From Hydrogenophaga sp. (lineage in GTDB: Bacteria > Pseudomonadota > Gammaproteobacteria > Burkholderiales > Burkholderiaceae_C): a stretch of DNA of 64,000 bases. The stretch lies in assembly GCF_026125785.1 (NCBI RefSeq), contig NZ_JAHCKL010000001.1, forward strand, positions 190,949-254,948, read 5' to 3'. The notes under the pieces were generated by a model. It ran no database searches and was not told where the DNA came from. It saw nothing but the letters and a program-made list of their open reading frames with translations. Position numbers and translations under genes: made by a program. Shown here one piece after another: positions 29,072 to 37,355 of this stretch. Every line of letters starts with the position of its first letter. Within the stretch, counting starts at the first letter, position 1.

Positions 29072-30592
29072 TTACCCCTCTTCGTGCGTGAGGCTCAGCC
29101 CGAGCGCACCGCGCCGGCGCAGCCACGGCGAGGGGCGGTACCGCGGGTCGCCGTACACGGTTTGCAGGTTGAACAGGATCTCCAGCACGTTGGTGGGACC
29201 GATGCGGTCGCCCATGGCCAGCGGTCCGGCCGGATAGCCCAGACCCAGTGTGACGGCCACATCCAGATCGGCGGGGGAGCAGACCCCTTGCTGGCACATG
29301 TCGGCCGCGATGTTGACGATGGTGGCCACCACGCGCTGCGTCACAAACCCGCCGCTGTCGCGGATCACGCTGACGGCCTTGCCGTCGCGCGCGAACAGGG
29401 CATGGGCGGCGTCGCGCATGTCGGGACGGGTGGCGGGGTTGGTGGCCAGCACGCGGCGCTTGGTCGCTGCGTCCTCCAGCATCATGTCGATGCCCACGGT
29501 GCGAGTGGCGTCCAGTCGCTCCACCGCCGCCAGCGTGGTGACGTCCAGGCCCAGGGGTGCGACCAGGATCAGCGCAGCAGGCGAGGGTGTGGCGGCGGTC
29601 TCGATGCGGGCGCCGAGGTCCTTGAGCAACTGATAGAGCTCCTGGCGCCTTGCCGCCTTGGGCGAAACCCATACCGGCGGCAGCTCGGTCACGGTGGGGG
29701 CGGCAGGCTCGGCGGGCACCTGGGCCGCTCCCTTCTCGTACACATAGAAACCTTCGCCCACCTTCTTGCCGACCACCCCGCCGGCCAGACGCTGGGCCGT
29801 GATCACGCTGGGCCGATAGCGCGGCTCCTCGTAGTACTGGTGGTAGATGGACTCCATGACCGGATGGGAAACGTCCAGCGCGGTCAGGTCCATCAGCTCA
29901 AACGGCCCCAGGCGAAAACCCATCTGGTCCTTGAGGATCCGGTCGATGGTGGCGAAGTCTGCGACCGACTCCCCCGCCACGCGCAGCGCTTCGGTGCCGT
30001 AACCGCGTCCGGCGTGGTTGACGATGAAGCCGGGCGTATCCTGCGCGGCCACCGGTGTGTGGCCGAACTGCCGCGCGTACCCGGTCAGGCGCTCGCAGAC
30101 CTCGGGCGAGGTCTTCAGGCCGGCAATCACTTCCACCACCTTCATCAAGGGCACCGGGTTGAAGAAGTGGTAGCCCGCAAGTTGCCCTGGGCGCTTGAGG
30201 GTCGCAGCGATGGCCGTCACCGACAGCGACGATGTGTTGGTGGCCAGCACGGCTCCGGGGGCCACGATGGCTTCCAGGTCGCCGAACAGGCGCTGCTTCA
30301 CATCCAGGCGCTCCACCACCGCTTCCACCACCAGGTCACAGACAGCGAGATCGGCGAGTGCCTGGGCCAGATGCACGCGGCCCAGGCAGTCCTGCATCTG
30401 CTCTGCGCTCATGCGGTTCTTGCCGACCAGGGTCTGCCAGGCGGACTGCAAGGCCTCCCTGGCGGCCTCGGCGGCACCTGGCTGCAAGTCGAAAAGCCAG
30501 ACCTGGCTGCCGGCCTGTGCCGCCATCTGGGCAATGCCACGGCCCATGGCGCCAGTACCAACAATGCCTGCATGAAGGAAATTGGGTTGCAT
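29072..30592 (-). CDS. 3-hydroxyacyl-CoA dehydrogenase, PaaH-like
   Basis: A 506-residue enzyme with tandem domains. The N-terminal NAD-binding motif is AGIVGTGAMGRGIAQMAAQAG, followed by ATNTSSLSVTAIA, a GYHFFNPVPLMKVVEVI active-site region with catalytic His, and NHAGRGYGTEALRV. The second C-terminal dehydrogenase domain contains DSGGFVTQRVVATIVNIAADM and LGLGYPAGPLAMGDRIGP. This two-C-domain layout is that of PaaH, which oxidises 3-hydroxyadipyl-CoA in phenylacetate degradation. No other paa genes are in the window, so the substrate could be another 3-hydroxyacyl-CoA. Start ATG 30590-30592. Confidence 0.92.
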   Translation of the reverse strand: MQPNFLHAGIVGTGAMGRGIAQMAAQAGSQVWLFDLQPGAAEAAREALQSAWQTLVGKNRMSAEQMQDCLGRVHLAQALADLAVCDLVVEAVVERLDVKQRLFGDLEAIVAPGAVLATNTSSLSVTAIAATLKRPGQLAGYHFFNPVPLMKVVEVIAGLKTSPEVCERLTGYARQFGHTPVAAQDTPGFIVNHAGRGYGTEALRVAGESVADFATIDRILKDQMGFRLGPFELMDLTALDVSHPVMESIYHQYYEEPRYRPSVITAQRLAGGVVGKKVGEGFYVYEKGAAQVPAEPAAPTVTELPPVWVSPKAARRQELYQLLKDLGARIETAATPSPAALILVAPLGLDVTTLAAVERLDATRTVGIDMMLEDAATKRRVLATNPATRPDMRDAAHALFARDGKAVSVIRDSGGFVTQRVVATIVNIAADMCQQGVCSPADLDVAVTLGLGYPAGPLAMGDRIGPTNVLEILFNLQTVYGDPRYRPSPWLRRRGALGLSLTHEEG

Positions 30593-30669
30593 AAGTGTGT
30601 TGTATTTGGGAATGGAGGGTCTGTCGGCTATGACAAAATGACCCAACGAAAGAACGAAGGATTTCCAAC

Positions 30670-32814
30670 GTGCGCCAGACATGGACAGCCTGTATTCTGC
30701 TATCAACTGCCATGGGCAGTTCGGCAGTGACTTTGGGTCGACACGCTGGCGCAGCCCTCATAGGGCAACCGCTGGACGTGCGCGTGCAACTGCTGCTGGC
30801 GCCTGGTGAAGACGCGGGTACCACCTGTGTGTCTACCGACGTGTTCTACGGTGACAGCCAGGTTTCGCCCAGCATGGTGCGCAGCGCGACCCAGGCCACC
30901 ACCTCTCCTGAAGCCCAGGCCTCGGTGCGCATCCAGGCCAGTGTGCCGGTCAACGAACCCATCGTGACGCTGTATGTGCGCGCGGGTTGCACCAACGCCT
31001 TTACACGCAGGTATGTGCTGCTGGCCGACCCCGCGTCCGAGCCGGTGACCCCGACCGCTGCCGCCTCGGCGGCGCCACTGGCCGGCACTGTGCCGCTTCC
31101 CTTGCCTGCTGCAGCGTCGGAGCCGACGCCGCGAGCCACTCCCCGCACCGAAACACCCGTGCGCAAACCGGCAGGCAGCCCGCCGGCCCGCCGCGCCGAC
31201 ACCCCCGCCGCCGCGCCGCGTGGGACGTCCAGCGTGGTCCGCCGTGCAGCGCCCGCAGCGCCCGCAGCCGCCACGCCGCGCCTGCGACTGGACCCTATCG
31301 ATCTCGATCCCGGCGTCGAACGCGATCCGAACCTGAAGCTCTCGCCTTGGTTGCTCAGCGAACCTAACGCGTCCGAAGAGGCCCGCGCGGAGGCGCTGCA
31401 GCGCTGGGCCGCCATCAACGCATCGCCGGAAGACATCCTGCGCGACGCCCGGCGCCTCAGCGCGCTGGAGGGCGAGACGGCCGAACTGCGCAATGCCCGC
31501 GCCCAGGACCAGGCCAGTCTGGCCGAACTGCGGGCAGAACTGGCGCAGGCGCGCGACGAGCGCTTCCGAAACCCGCTGATCTACCTGCTCGGCGCCTTGC
31601 TGCTGCTGGCCCTGCTGGCTCTGGCATGGCTCTGGCGCCGCCGATCGGCCACTCCGGTGGCGGGCCAGCCTCGTGCCTGGTGGTCTTCTCACCCCGATGA
31701 CAAGGCGGTGCTGGCGCACCTGGAGACACCCCCGACAGCCAGAAAGACCGTGCCGGCGGCGCTTCAGACCAAGCCCCGTCCTGCGACGGCAGCGTCAGGG
31801 GCCAAGGATGTGGATTTCCAGTTCGAGCCCGATTCGAGCTTTGGCGGGGGGAGCAAGGCAGGCAGCCCGACCAGTGCGAACCCGGGCTTCCGTTCGTCCG
31901 TAGCGCCCGAAACTGTGCCGCCGCTGAGCGCACGCGACAAGCGCGAGTTTTCCTCCAGTGCCATCGGCGTTTCGCGCTCCATCGCTACGGAGGAACTGTT
32001 TGACGTGCAGCAGCAGGCCGATTTCTTCGTCTCCCTGGGGGAGGACAACCAGGCGATCGAGGTGCTGCGCAACCATCTGGCGGAGAGCCTGGAGCCCAGT
32101 CCGCTGGCCTACCTGGATCTTTTCAAGCTCTACCACAGGCTCGGTCGTCGTCACGACTACGACCAATTGCGCGACGAGTTCAACCAGGTTTTCAATGCCG
32201 GGGCGCCGCCGTTCGATCACTACGCCGATGCAGGACGTGGCCTGGAGGCCTACGAAACCGCCTTCAGCCGCATCCAGACCCTTTGGCCTGAGCCGCGCGT
32301 GCTCGACCTGATCGAGCAATCGATTTTCCGGGACGCGAACGACGACGAGGTGGAGGTATTTGACCTGGAGGCCTACCGCGAATTGCTGTTGCTGCACGCC
32401 ATCGCCAAAGATCTGGTCAAGCGCGAGGCGGAGCCGGTCGATCGGCAGGACCCCGATTTCAGCCACACCGCCTCGCAGCCGCTCAAGGCCGCAGGCCGCC
32501 TGCTGCCTGGGGGGCGCTCAGACGCCCGAGAAGCCGTTGTCGCTCGGCAGGACAGGCCTACCGAACCGATGTCGCTTGACGATCTTCTGCCGATGTCGGA
32601 CCACGTCGGCCTGGACATCAACCTCGACGACATCTCGGAGTTTTCTGCCTTTGAAGCGTCCTTGCCCGAAGTGGATGTGGCGATTGAGCCTACCGCGAAC
32701 AGGGCGCAGTCGGAGGCCGCGGGTGCGCCCAGCAACCTGATCGACTTCGAGCTGCAGGATTTCATGCCGCCGGCGGACGAAGGGGGCAGCCAGGAGCCCA
32801 CCAGCAAGCCCTGA
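30670..32814 (+). CDS. FimV-like inner-membrane protein
   Basis: A 714-residue protein. Residues 1-19 are a signal peptide. The next ~100 residues (VTLGRHAGAALIGQPLDVRVQLLLA) match the FimV N-terminal domain, though no LysM domain is evident. A proline/alanine-rich linker, one coiled coil (SALEGETAELRNARAQDQASLAELRAELAQ) and a transmembrane helix near 300 follow. The cytoplasmic part is acidic and TPR-like (FDVQQQADFFVSLGEDNQAIEVLRNHLAES) and ends with a conserved DFELQDFMPP-type tail. FimV proteins organise polar type IV pili or type II secretion. It starts at GTG 30670 with AAGGA upstream and stands alone, divergent from paaH. Confidence 0.8.
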   Translation: MRQTWTACILLSTAMGSSAVTLGRHAGAALIGQPLDVRVQLLLAPGEDAGTTCVSTDVFYGDSQVSPSMVRSATQATTSPEAQASVRIQASVPVNEPIVTLYVRAGCTNAFTRRYVLLADPASEPVTPTAAASAAPLAGTVPLPLPAAASEPTPRATPRTETPVRKPAGSPPARRADTPAAAPRGTSSVVRRAAPAAPAAATPRLRLDPIDLDPGVERDPNLKLSPWLLSEPNASEEARAEALQRWAAINASPEDILRDARRLSALEGETAELRNARAQDQASLAELRAELAQARDERFRNPLIYLLGALLLLALLALAWLWRRRSATPVAGQPRAWWSSHPDDKAVLAHLETPPTARKTVPAALQTKPRPATAASGAKDVDFQFEPDSSFGGGSKAGSPTSANPGFRSSVAPETVPPLSARDKREFSSSAIGVSRSIATEELFDVQQQADFFVSLGEDNQAIEVLRNHLAESLEPSPLAYLDLFKLYHRLGRRHDYDQLRDEFNQVFNAGAPPFDHYADAGRGLEAYETAFSRIQTLWPEPRVLDLIEQSIFRDANDDEVEVFDLEAYRELLLLHAIAKDLVKREAEPVDRQDPDFSHTASQPLKAAGRLLPGGRSDAREAVVARQDRPTEPMSLDDLLPMSDHVGLDINLDDISEFSAFEASLPEVDVAIEPTANRAQSEAAGAPSNLIDFELQDFMPPADEGGSQEPTSKP

Positions 32815-32843
32815 GCCGAGCCAGAGCCCAGTGGAGGCTTGCC

Positions 32844-33851
32844 TCAGCGTCTGACCTGCAGGGCTCCAGGGTTGACGATGTTGGTCGGCGTGCCCTTGAT
32901 GAAATTCACCACATTGTCGAAAGCAGCGGCGAAGTACATCTCGTAGCTGTCCTGCTCCACATAACCGATGTGGGGCGTGCAGATGCAGTTCTCCAGGCGC
33001 AGCAACGCATGGCCCTGAAGGATGGGTTCTGACTCGAACACATCAATGGCCGCCATGCCGGGATGGCCCCGGTTGAGTGCCGCGATGAGCGCTTCGGGCT
33101 CGATGAGTTCGGCGCGCGAGGTGTTCACCAGCAAAGCCGTGGTCTTCATGCGCGCCAGGTCTTCGGCCTTCACGCAGCCCTGGCTCTTTTCGCCCAGCCG
33201 CAGGTGCAGCGAAAGCACGTCGGATTCTTCAAAGAGAACCTGCTTGTTTTCCACGGTCTCATATCCCTCTGCAGCAGCGCGCGCACGCGCCTCTTCACTG
33301 CCCCAGATCAGCACGCGCATGCCAAAAGCGCGGCCATACCCTGCCACGATCTGGCCAATGCGGCCGTAGCTCCAGACCCCGAGCGTGCGACCCCGCAGCA
33401 CCATGCCCAGTCCAAAGTTGGCCGGCATGGCAGCGGCCTTGAGCCCAGCCTGTTGCCACGCACCGTGTTTGAGATGCGAAACGTACTGCGGAATGCGCCG
33501 CATGGCGGCCAGTACCAGGCCCCAGGTGAGCTCGGCCGTGGCGACTGGGGAGCCCACCCCTTCGGCAACAGCAATGCCACGTTCGGTACATGCCCGCACA
33601 TCCAGGTGACTGCCAACTCGCCCGGTCTGGGCGATCAGCTTGAGCCGGGGAAGCTTCTCGATAAGCTGGCGCGTGATCTGGGTGCGTTCACGGATCAAGA
33701 CCAGCACATCCGCGTCGCGCAGCCGCACGGAAAGCTGTCCCACGCCTTTGACGGTGTTGGTGAACACCTTGGCGGGGTAAGGCTCGAGCTTTTCCGCACA
33801 CCGCAGCTTGCGCACCGCGTCTTGGTAGTCGTCCAGGATCACAATGTTCAT
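32844..33851 (-). CDS. D-isomer-specific 2-hydroxyacid dehydrogenase
   Basis: A 335-residue NAD(P)-dependent oxidoreductase of the phosphoglycerate-dehydrogenase family. The substrate-loop region is RERTQITRQLIEKLPRLKLIAQTGRVGSHLD, the nucleotide motif is LRGRTLGVWSYGRIGQIVAGY, the catalytic Arg region is TTALLVNTSRAELIEPEALI, the acidic partner is in DVFESEP, and the catalytic His region is CTPHIGYVEQ. The usual first glycine of the GxGxxG loop is serine (SYGRIG), a substitution seen in several paralogues. It converges on the FimV-like gene. Substrate unknown. Confidence 0.9.
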   Translation of the reverse strand: MNIVILDDYQDAVRKLRCAEKLEPYPAKVFTNTVKGVGQLSVRLRDADVLVLIRERTQITRQLIEKLPRLKLIAQTGRVGSHLDVRACTERGIAVAEGVGSPVATAELTWGLVLAAMRRIPQYVSHLKHGAWQQAGLKAAAMPANFGLGMVLRGRTLGVWSYGRIGQIVAGYGRAFGMRVLIWGSEEARARAAAEGYETVENKQVLFEESDVLSLHLRLGEKSQGCVKAEDLARMKTTALLVNTSRAELIEPEALIAALNRGHPGMAAIDVFESEPILQGHALLRLENCICTPHIGYVEQDSYEMYFAAAFDNVVNFIKGTPTNIVNPGALQVRR

Positions 33852-33926
33852 GGACGCTATTGTGCCCTCTCACTTTTCGAGGGCCCGGTTTCGGCGCCGT
33901 GGCCATGCCACGGCGCACACGCCGTC

Positions 33927-34313
33927 TCAGGCCACGCGCGCAGCCACCTGGGTTTCCTGATCGGCCAGGCGATCAAGTTCGGCACAGACGTCGCTGATGC
34001 GGCCCGAGATCACGAGCCGTACCGCCCCCGCACGTGCCGGCAGAGGGTCGACCTGGCGCAGTACGCGGACCCGACAAGACGGGTGGGCCACGGCGCCTGC
34101 AGGCGAAACCGCTTGTGAAGCGTTCGTGATGGCCCCGCTCGGGGTGTCAGCGGTCTTCCGACCTAGCCAGCCTGCGCGGGCAAAGCGCCGCATGGCCCGC
34201 GTGGTGAAAGGTTCATTGGCCGCTGGCGCCTGCCGTACGGCAGGGGCGGGCAGCCAGCAATCGATCAGTTGCAGAGGCGCGCGCCAGGTGTTGCTGTTGA
34301 AACGGATTCCCAT
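33927..34313 (-). CDS. Conserved small protein downstream of lexA, function unknown
   Basis: A 128-residue protein with a strong ribosome-binding site (AAGGAG, seven bases before ATG 34311-34313). The N-terminal third begins MGIRFNSNTWRAPLQLIDCWLP, and the C-terminal third has VRLVISGRISDVCAELDRLADQE, a short helix I have seen conserved next to lexA in related bacteria. There is no signal peptide, membrane segment or known domain. It is on the same strand as lexA, 134 bp downstream, so it could be SOS-coregulated, which is untested. Confidence 0.65.
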   Translation of the reverse strand: MGIRFNSNTWRAPLQLIDCWLPAPAVRQAPAANEPFTTRAMRRFARAGWLGRKTADTPSGAITNASQAVSPAGAVAHPSCRVRVLRQVDPLPARAGAVRLVISGRISDVCAELDRLADQETQVAARVA

Positions 34314-34447
34314 GTGAAACTCCTTGGTGGGGTTGAACACAGGCAGGATTGCGTGAAAGCCGCCAGCGCAGGGATGTGTCCGCATGCGGGCTCCGTGCCC
34401 ACGGACCAAACGCCCGCCACCTGCTGAGGCGACACCGGCCAGGCCGG

Positions 34448-35128
34448 TCAAAGTTGGAAACTGTTGCGTATCAGGCCGACGGCCAGCCCCTCGATCTCGA
34501 AAGGCTCGCCGGGTTCGACCACGATGGTCTTGTAATCAGGGTTTTCAGCGTGCAGCTCGATGAAATGCTGGCGTCGCATGAAGCGTTTGACGGTGACATC
34601 GTCGCCGAGTCTGGCGACCACGATCTGGCCGTTCTTGGCCTCCTTGGTGGCTTGCACGGCGAGCAGATCACCATCCATGATGCCGGCATCCCGCATGGAC
34701 ATGCCACGCACTTTGAGCAGGTAGTCGGGGGTACGCTGAAACAGGCTGCGTTCCAGATGGTAGGTCTGGTCCACGTGTTCCTGCGCCAGGATGGGCGAAC
34801 CTGCCGCAACCCTGCCGATCAAGGGAAGGGCGAGCTGCGCGAGGCCGGGCAGGGTAAGCTGATGGGCTCGAGAATCGTTGATGGTGCGAAGGTCTTCGCT
34901 GCGAAGCCGGATACCGCGAGAGGTGCCGCTGACCAGTTCGATCACGCCCTTGCGTGCCAATGCCTGCAGGTGCTCTTCGGCGGCATTGGCAGACTTGAAG
35001 CCGAGCTCGCTGGCGATCTCGGCCCGGGTGGGTGGAGCTCCCGTGCGCGCAATGGCCGTCTGGATCAGCGTCAGGATCTGCTGTTGGCGGGCGGTGAGCT
35101 TCGGTGCGGAAGAGGGCAGGTCGGACAT
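34448..35128 (-). CDS. lexA: LexA repressor, SOS master regulator
   Basis: A 226-residue repressor-protease. The N-terminal winged helix is [44 protein letters not shown]. The self-cleavage site Ala109-Gly110 is in GRVAAGSP. The catalytic dyad is Ser144 (GMSMRDAG) and Lys181 (VTVKRF). On DNA damage RecA* triggers cleavage and derepresses SOS genes. The ATG is 35126-35128, and two LexA boxes lie 70-104 bp upstream, giving autoregulation. It is divergent from the asparaginase gene. Confidence 0.97.
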   Translation of the reverse strand: MSDLPSSAPKLTARQQQILTLIQTAIARTGAPPTRAEIASELGFKSANAAEEHLQALARKGVIELVSGTSRGIRLRSEDLRTINDSRAHQLTLPGLAQLALPLIGRVAAGSPILAQEHVDQTYHLERSLFQRTPDYLLKVRGMSMRDAGIMDGDLLAVQATKEAKNGQIVVARLGDDVTVKRFMRRQHFIELHAENPDYKTIVVEPGEPFEIEGLAVGLIRNSFQL

Positions 35129-35197
35129 GGAAACCTCTTGAAACACGGGGCGGTGGAATGGGCTGGTGTGCAGGGCAGATGCTGCCTGGGGCGGGGA

Positions 35198-35232
35198 CTG
35201 TTTTTGCATCCAGTATCTGTATTTTTAACCAG
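35198..35232. promoter_or_regulatory. Two tandem LexA (SOS) boxes
   Basis: CTGTTTTTGCATCCAG at 35198-35213 and CTGTATTTTTAACCAG at 35217-35232 both fit the CTG-N10-CAG SOS consensus, spaced 19 bp centre to centre. They lie between divergent lexA and the asparaginase gene; the second ends 18 bp before the asparaginase start. Confidence 0.92.
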
Positions 35233-35249
35233 TTTGGAAATCTTGGCAA

Positions 35250-36221
35250 GTGATACAGGCAAATGAAGACGGCCGGGTGGTGATTCTGGGGACGGGCGGG
35301 ACCATTGCCGGGCGCGCAACGCAGACGGGCGACAACGTCGGCTATGTGGCCGCGCAGGTGTCAGTGGGTGCACTGGTGGATGCGGTACCCCTGCTGCAGG
35401 ACCTCTCCTTGGATGTGGAGCAGGTGGCTCAGGTGGACAGCAAGGACATGGATCTGTCTGTCTGGCAGGCTCTGGCGAGTCAACTTGCCGCTCACCTGGC
35501 TCGGCCGGAAGTGCGGGCGGTGGTGGTGACCCACGGCACCGATACCATCGAAGAGACCGCCTTCGTGTTGCAGATGCTGTTGGCGCCTCGCAAACCGGTG
35601 GTGCTGACCTGTGCCATGCGTCCATCGAGCGCACTTGTGCCGGACGGTCCGCAGAACCTCAGCGATGCGGTGGCTCTGGCGTGTGATGGATCCCTCGCTG
35701 GGGTGACCATGGTCTGTGCAGGCATGGTGCACGCAGCCCGCGATGTCGCCAAGGTGCATACCTACCGCCTGGACGCCTTTGATTCCGGAGACGAGGGGCC
35801 TCTGGCCGCTGTCGAAGAAGGGCGGATTCGCCTATTCCGCGTGCCCGCGTTGGGGCAGCCGCTCCATGATGGTGGCTTACTGGCCTCTTTTTTGGCCGCG
35901 ACAGCATTGCCGCGCGTGGAGTTGGTGTTCAGCCACGCTGACGCTGATGGCGGCCTGGTTCGTGCCCTGCTCGCACAGGCGGACGGTGATCGGCCGTTGC
36001 GTGGCATCGTTGTAGCGGGCACCGGCAATGGCACCGTGCACAAGGATCTGGTGGCCGCCCTGGAAGCGGCGCGCGGACAAGGTGTGCGCGTGTGCCTGAC
36101 CAGCCGCTGCGCACGCGGCCATGTGGTGACCCATCCCGGTCTGAGTTTCGATGAGGTGAGCGACCTGTCGCCTGTCAAGGCTCGCCTGGCGTTGGCGCTT
36201 GAGTTGCTCGGAAGCGGCTGA
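35250..36221 (+). CDS. L-asparaginase
   Basis: A 323-residue asparaginase of the bacterial type I/II fold, hydrolysing asparagine to aspartate and ammonia. The first catalytic threonine is in GTGGTIAGRA and the second in VVTHGTDTIEETAF; the Ser/Asp pair is in QVDSKDMD. There is no signal peptide, so it is probably cytoplasmic. Start GTG 35250 is close behind the LexA boxes. It is followed by the DUF6644-like gene two bases later, so it heads an operon. Its possible SOS control is a by-product of the shared spacer and needs testing. Confidence 0.9.
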   Translation: MIQANEDGRVVILGTGGTIAGRATQTGDNVGYVAAQVSVGALVDAVPLLQDLSLDVEQVAQVDSKDMDLSVWQALASQLAAHLARPEVRAVVVTHGTDTIEETAFVLQMLLAPRKPVVLTCAMRPSSALVPDGPQNLSDAVALACDGSLAGVTMVCAGMVHAARDVAKVHTYRLDAFDSGDEGPLAAVEEGRIRLFRVPALGQPLHDGGLLASFLAATALPRVELVFSHADADGGLVRALLAQADGDRPLRGIVVAGTGNGTVHKDLVAALEAARGQGVRVCLTSRCARGHVVTHPGLSFDEVSDLSPVKARLALALELLGSG

Positions 36222-36223
36222 AC

Positions 36224-36643
36224 GTGTTTGCAGCGCTCGGCGCCCATCCCTGGGCCTATCCCATGCTGGAGGTGGTGCACCTTCTGGGCGTTGCGTTGTT
36301 GTTGGGCAACCTGATCCTGCTAGAAGTCCGCGTCTTCGGTTGGGGTGCGGCGCTGCCGGTGGCACCGCTGGCTCGCTTGAGTTTGAGCCTTGCGGCAGCC
36401 GGCTTTGCTCTCGCCGCCACATCAGGTTTGCTGATGTTCGGCACGCAGTCTGGGGAACTGTTGGCGAACCGGGTGTTCACAGCCAAGATGGTGCTGATCA
36501 TGCTCGCGGGGTGCAACGCGGGCCTGTTCCATGCAAGGGGATCGCTGCAGTCCCAGGACCGCATCGCCCGCGCCTTGCTGTTGCTGTCGTCGACTCTCTG
36601 GCTGCTGGTCTTGACCTGCGGCCGATGGATTGGCTACGTTTAG
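36224..36643 (+). CDS. Small membrane protein, DUF6644-like
   Basis: A 139-residue protein with four hydrophobic segments: MLEVVHLLGVALLLGNLILLE, RLSLSLAAAGFALAATSGLLMFG, FTAKMVLIMLAGCNAGLFHARG, and LLLLSSTLWLLVLTCGRWIGY. A histidine in each of helices 1 and 3 (EVVHLLG, LFHARG) could bind heme or metal, but I do not claim this. It resembles the DUF6644 family. It starts at GTG 36224, two bases after the asparaginase stop, so the two are coupled. Confidence 0.65.
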   Translation: MFAALGAHPWAYPMLEVVHLLGVALLLGNLILLEVRVFGWGAALPVAPLARLSLSLAAAGFALAATSGLLMFGTQSGELLANRVFTAKMVLIMLAGCNAGLFHARGSLQSQDRIARALLLLSSTLWLLVLTCGRWIGYV

Positions 36644-36651
36644 GAGGCCTC

Positions 36652-37131
36652 ATGCAAAGACGTGAACTCGTGCGCCTGGGCGCACTGCTCGGACTCCCCG
36701 GCTGGATGGGCCGTGCCCAAGCGCACCATGGCTGGAGCAGTTTCGACCAGGACCGGCCTGTCTACGTGGAGGGGCGCGTCGTTGAAGCGAAATGGCGCAA
36801 TCCGCATGCCGAACTGGTGATCGAATTGCCCCAGCCCCTGGTCCTGCCCGCCGATCTCGCGCAACGCCCGTTACCCGCTCAAACAGCAGGCGTTGACGGT
36901 CCTGGCTTGCTGGCCCGCACGGTGCTGCCGCAACGACGAGACCGCCGCTGGGAGATCGAACTGGCACCCCTGTTTCGCCTCGGTCAATGGCAGGTGCCGG
37001 AGATCAAGGCCGGGGCGATGGTGGCTGTCGTCGGGTTCACCTTCAAGGACGAAAAAGGCGGGACCATTGTGCGTGCCGAATACCTGTTTCTGGATGGCAG
37101 GACCTACGGTTTGCGATCCGGCCCAGCCTGA
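36652..37131 (+). CDS. Secreted protein, DUF6152 family
   Basis: A 159-residue protein with a leader ending in MGRAQA, leaving HHGWSSFDQDRPVYVEGRVVEAKWRNPHAEL at the mature N-terminus, the DUF6152 signature. The C-terminus is a beta-strand-rich barrel with VVGFTFKDEKGGTIVRAEYLFLDGRTYGLR. The N-terminal His-His could bind copper or another metal after signal cleavage, which is inference. Start ATG 36652 has an ideal AGGAGG upstream. It is 8 bp after the DUF6644-like gene, a pairing found elsewhere in proteobacteria; function unknown. Confidence 0.8.
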   Translation: MQRRELVRLGALLGLPGWMGRAQAHHGWSSFDQDRPVYVEGRVVEAKWRNPHAELVIELPQPLVLPADLAQRPLPAQTAGVDGPGLLARTVLPQRRDRRWEIELAPLFRLGQWQVPEIKAGAMVAVVGFTFKDEKGGTIVRAEYLFLDGRTYGLRSGPA

Positions 37132-37169
37132 AGCCCTTGAGCCACGGGCGTGTCACGGGGCTTTCGTGG

Positions 37170-37175
37170 GATAAT
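37170..37175 (+). promoter_or_regulatory. Candidate -10 box for the thrS leader transcript
   Basis: GATAAT lies about 7 bp before the start of a putative leader at about 37182. No good -35 is visible at 16-18 bp, so this is weak evidence, but the position suits the attenuator below. Confidence 0.4.
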
Positions 37176-37222
37176 TCGCCTTTGTGACTCGAATCAGCAA
37201 GAACGAGAAAGGCAATCTGGTT

Positions 37223-37264
37223 ATGACACCGCGAACTATGGAGCGCACTACCACGGCCTCATGA
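37223..37264 (+). CDS. Threonine-rich leader peptide of thrS attenuator
   Basis: A 13-codon reading frame, [13 protein letters not shown], ending in TGA at 37262-37264. Five of its 13 residues are threonine (codons ACA, ACT, ACT, ACC, ACG), three in a row, with a GAAAGG ribosome-binding region about 10 bases upstream. Its stop lies inside the first half of the attenuator stem. The composition is what a charged-tRNA-Thr sensor upstream of threonyl-tRNA synthetase needs. Too short for routine gene callers. Confidence 0.8.
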   Translation: MTPRTMERTTTAS

Positions 37265-37340
37265 GGCCTGCAGATCGCGCCTGCCTGTTCCCCTGTTCTC
37301 GACCCATCCAAGCGCGGCCTCTGCCGCGCTTTTTTGTTTT
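37255..37340 (+). promoter_or_regulatory. thrS transcription attenuator (alternative hairpins with intrinsic terminator)
   Basis: Segment 1 GGCCTCA (37255-37261) and segment 2 TGAGGCC (37262-37268) form a perfect hairpin over the leader peptide stop. Segment 2 is also complementary to GGCCTC (37316-37321) in the 5' arm of the terminator. The terminator AAGCGCGGC/GCCGCGCTT with T6GTTTT occupies 37311-37340. A ribosome stalled on Thr codons would cover segment 1, free segment 2 to pair with the terminator arm, and let RNA polymerase reach thrS. Confidence 0.82.
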
Positions 37341-37355
37341 CCGGACGACCCTACC

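Noticed and set aside
28034-30730. An 898-codon plus-strand reading frame
   Set aside because: Antisense to the Crp, enoyl-CoA hydratase and PaaH genes, which have clear motifs; the composition is His/Gln/Gly-rich.
34434-34448. Palindrome ACCGGCC-A-GGCCGGT at the lexA 3' end as an operator
   Set aside because: It overlaps the lexA stop and lacks a U-run; it may be a weak terminator stem, but nothing else supports function.
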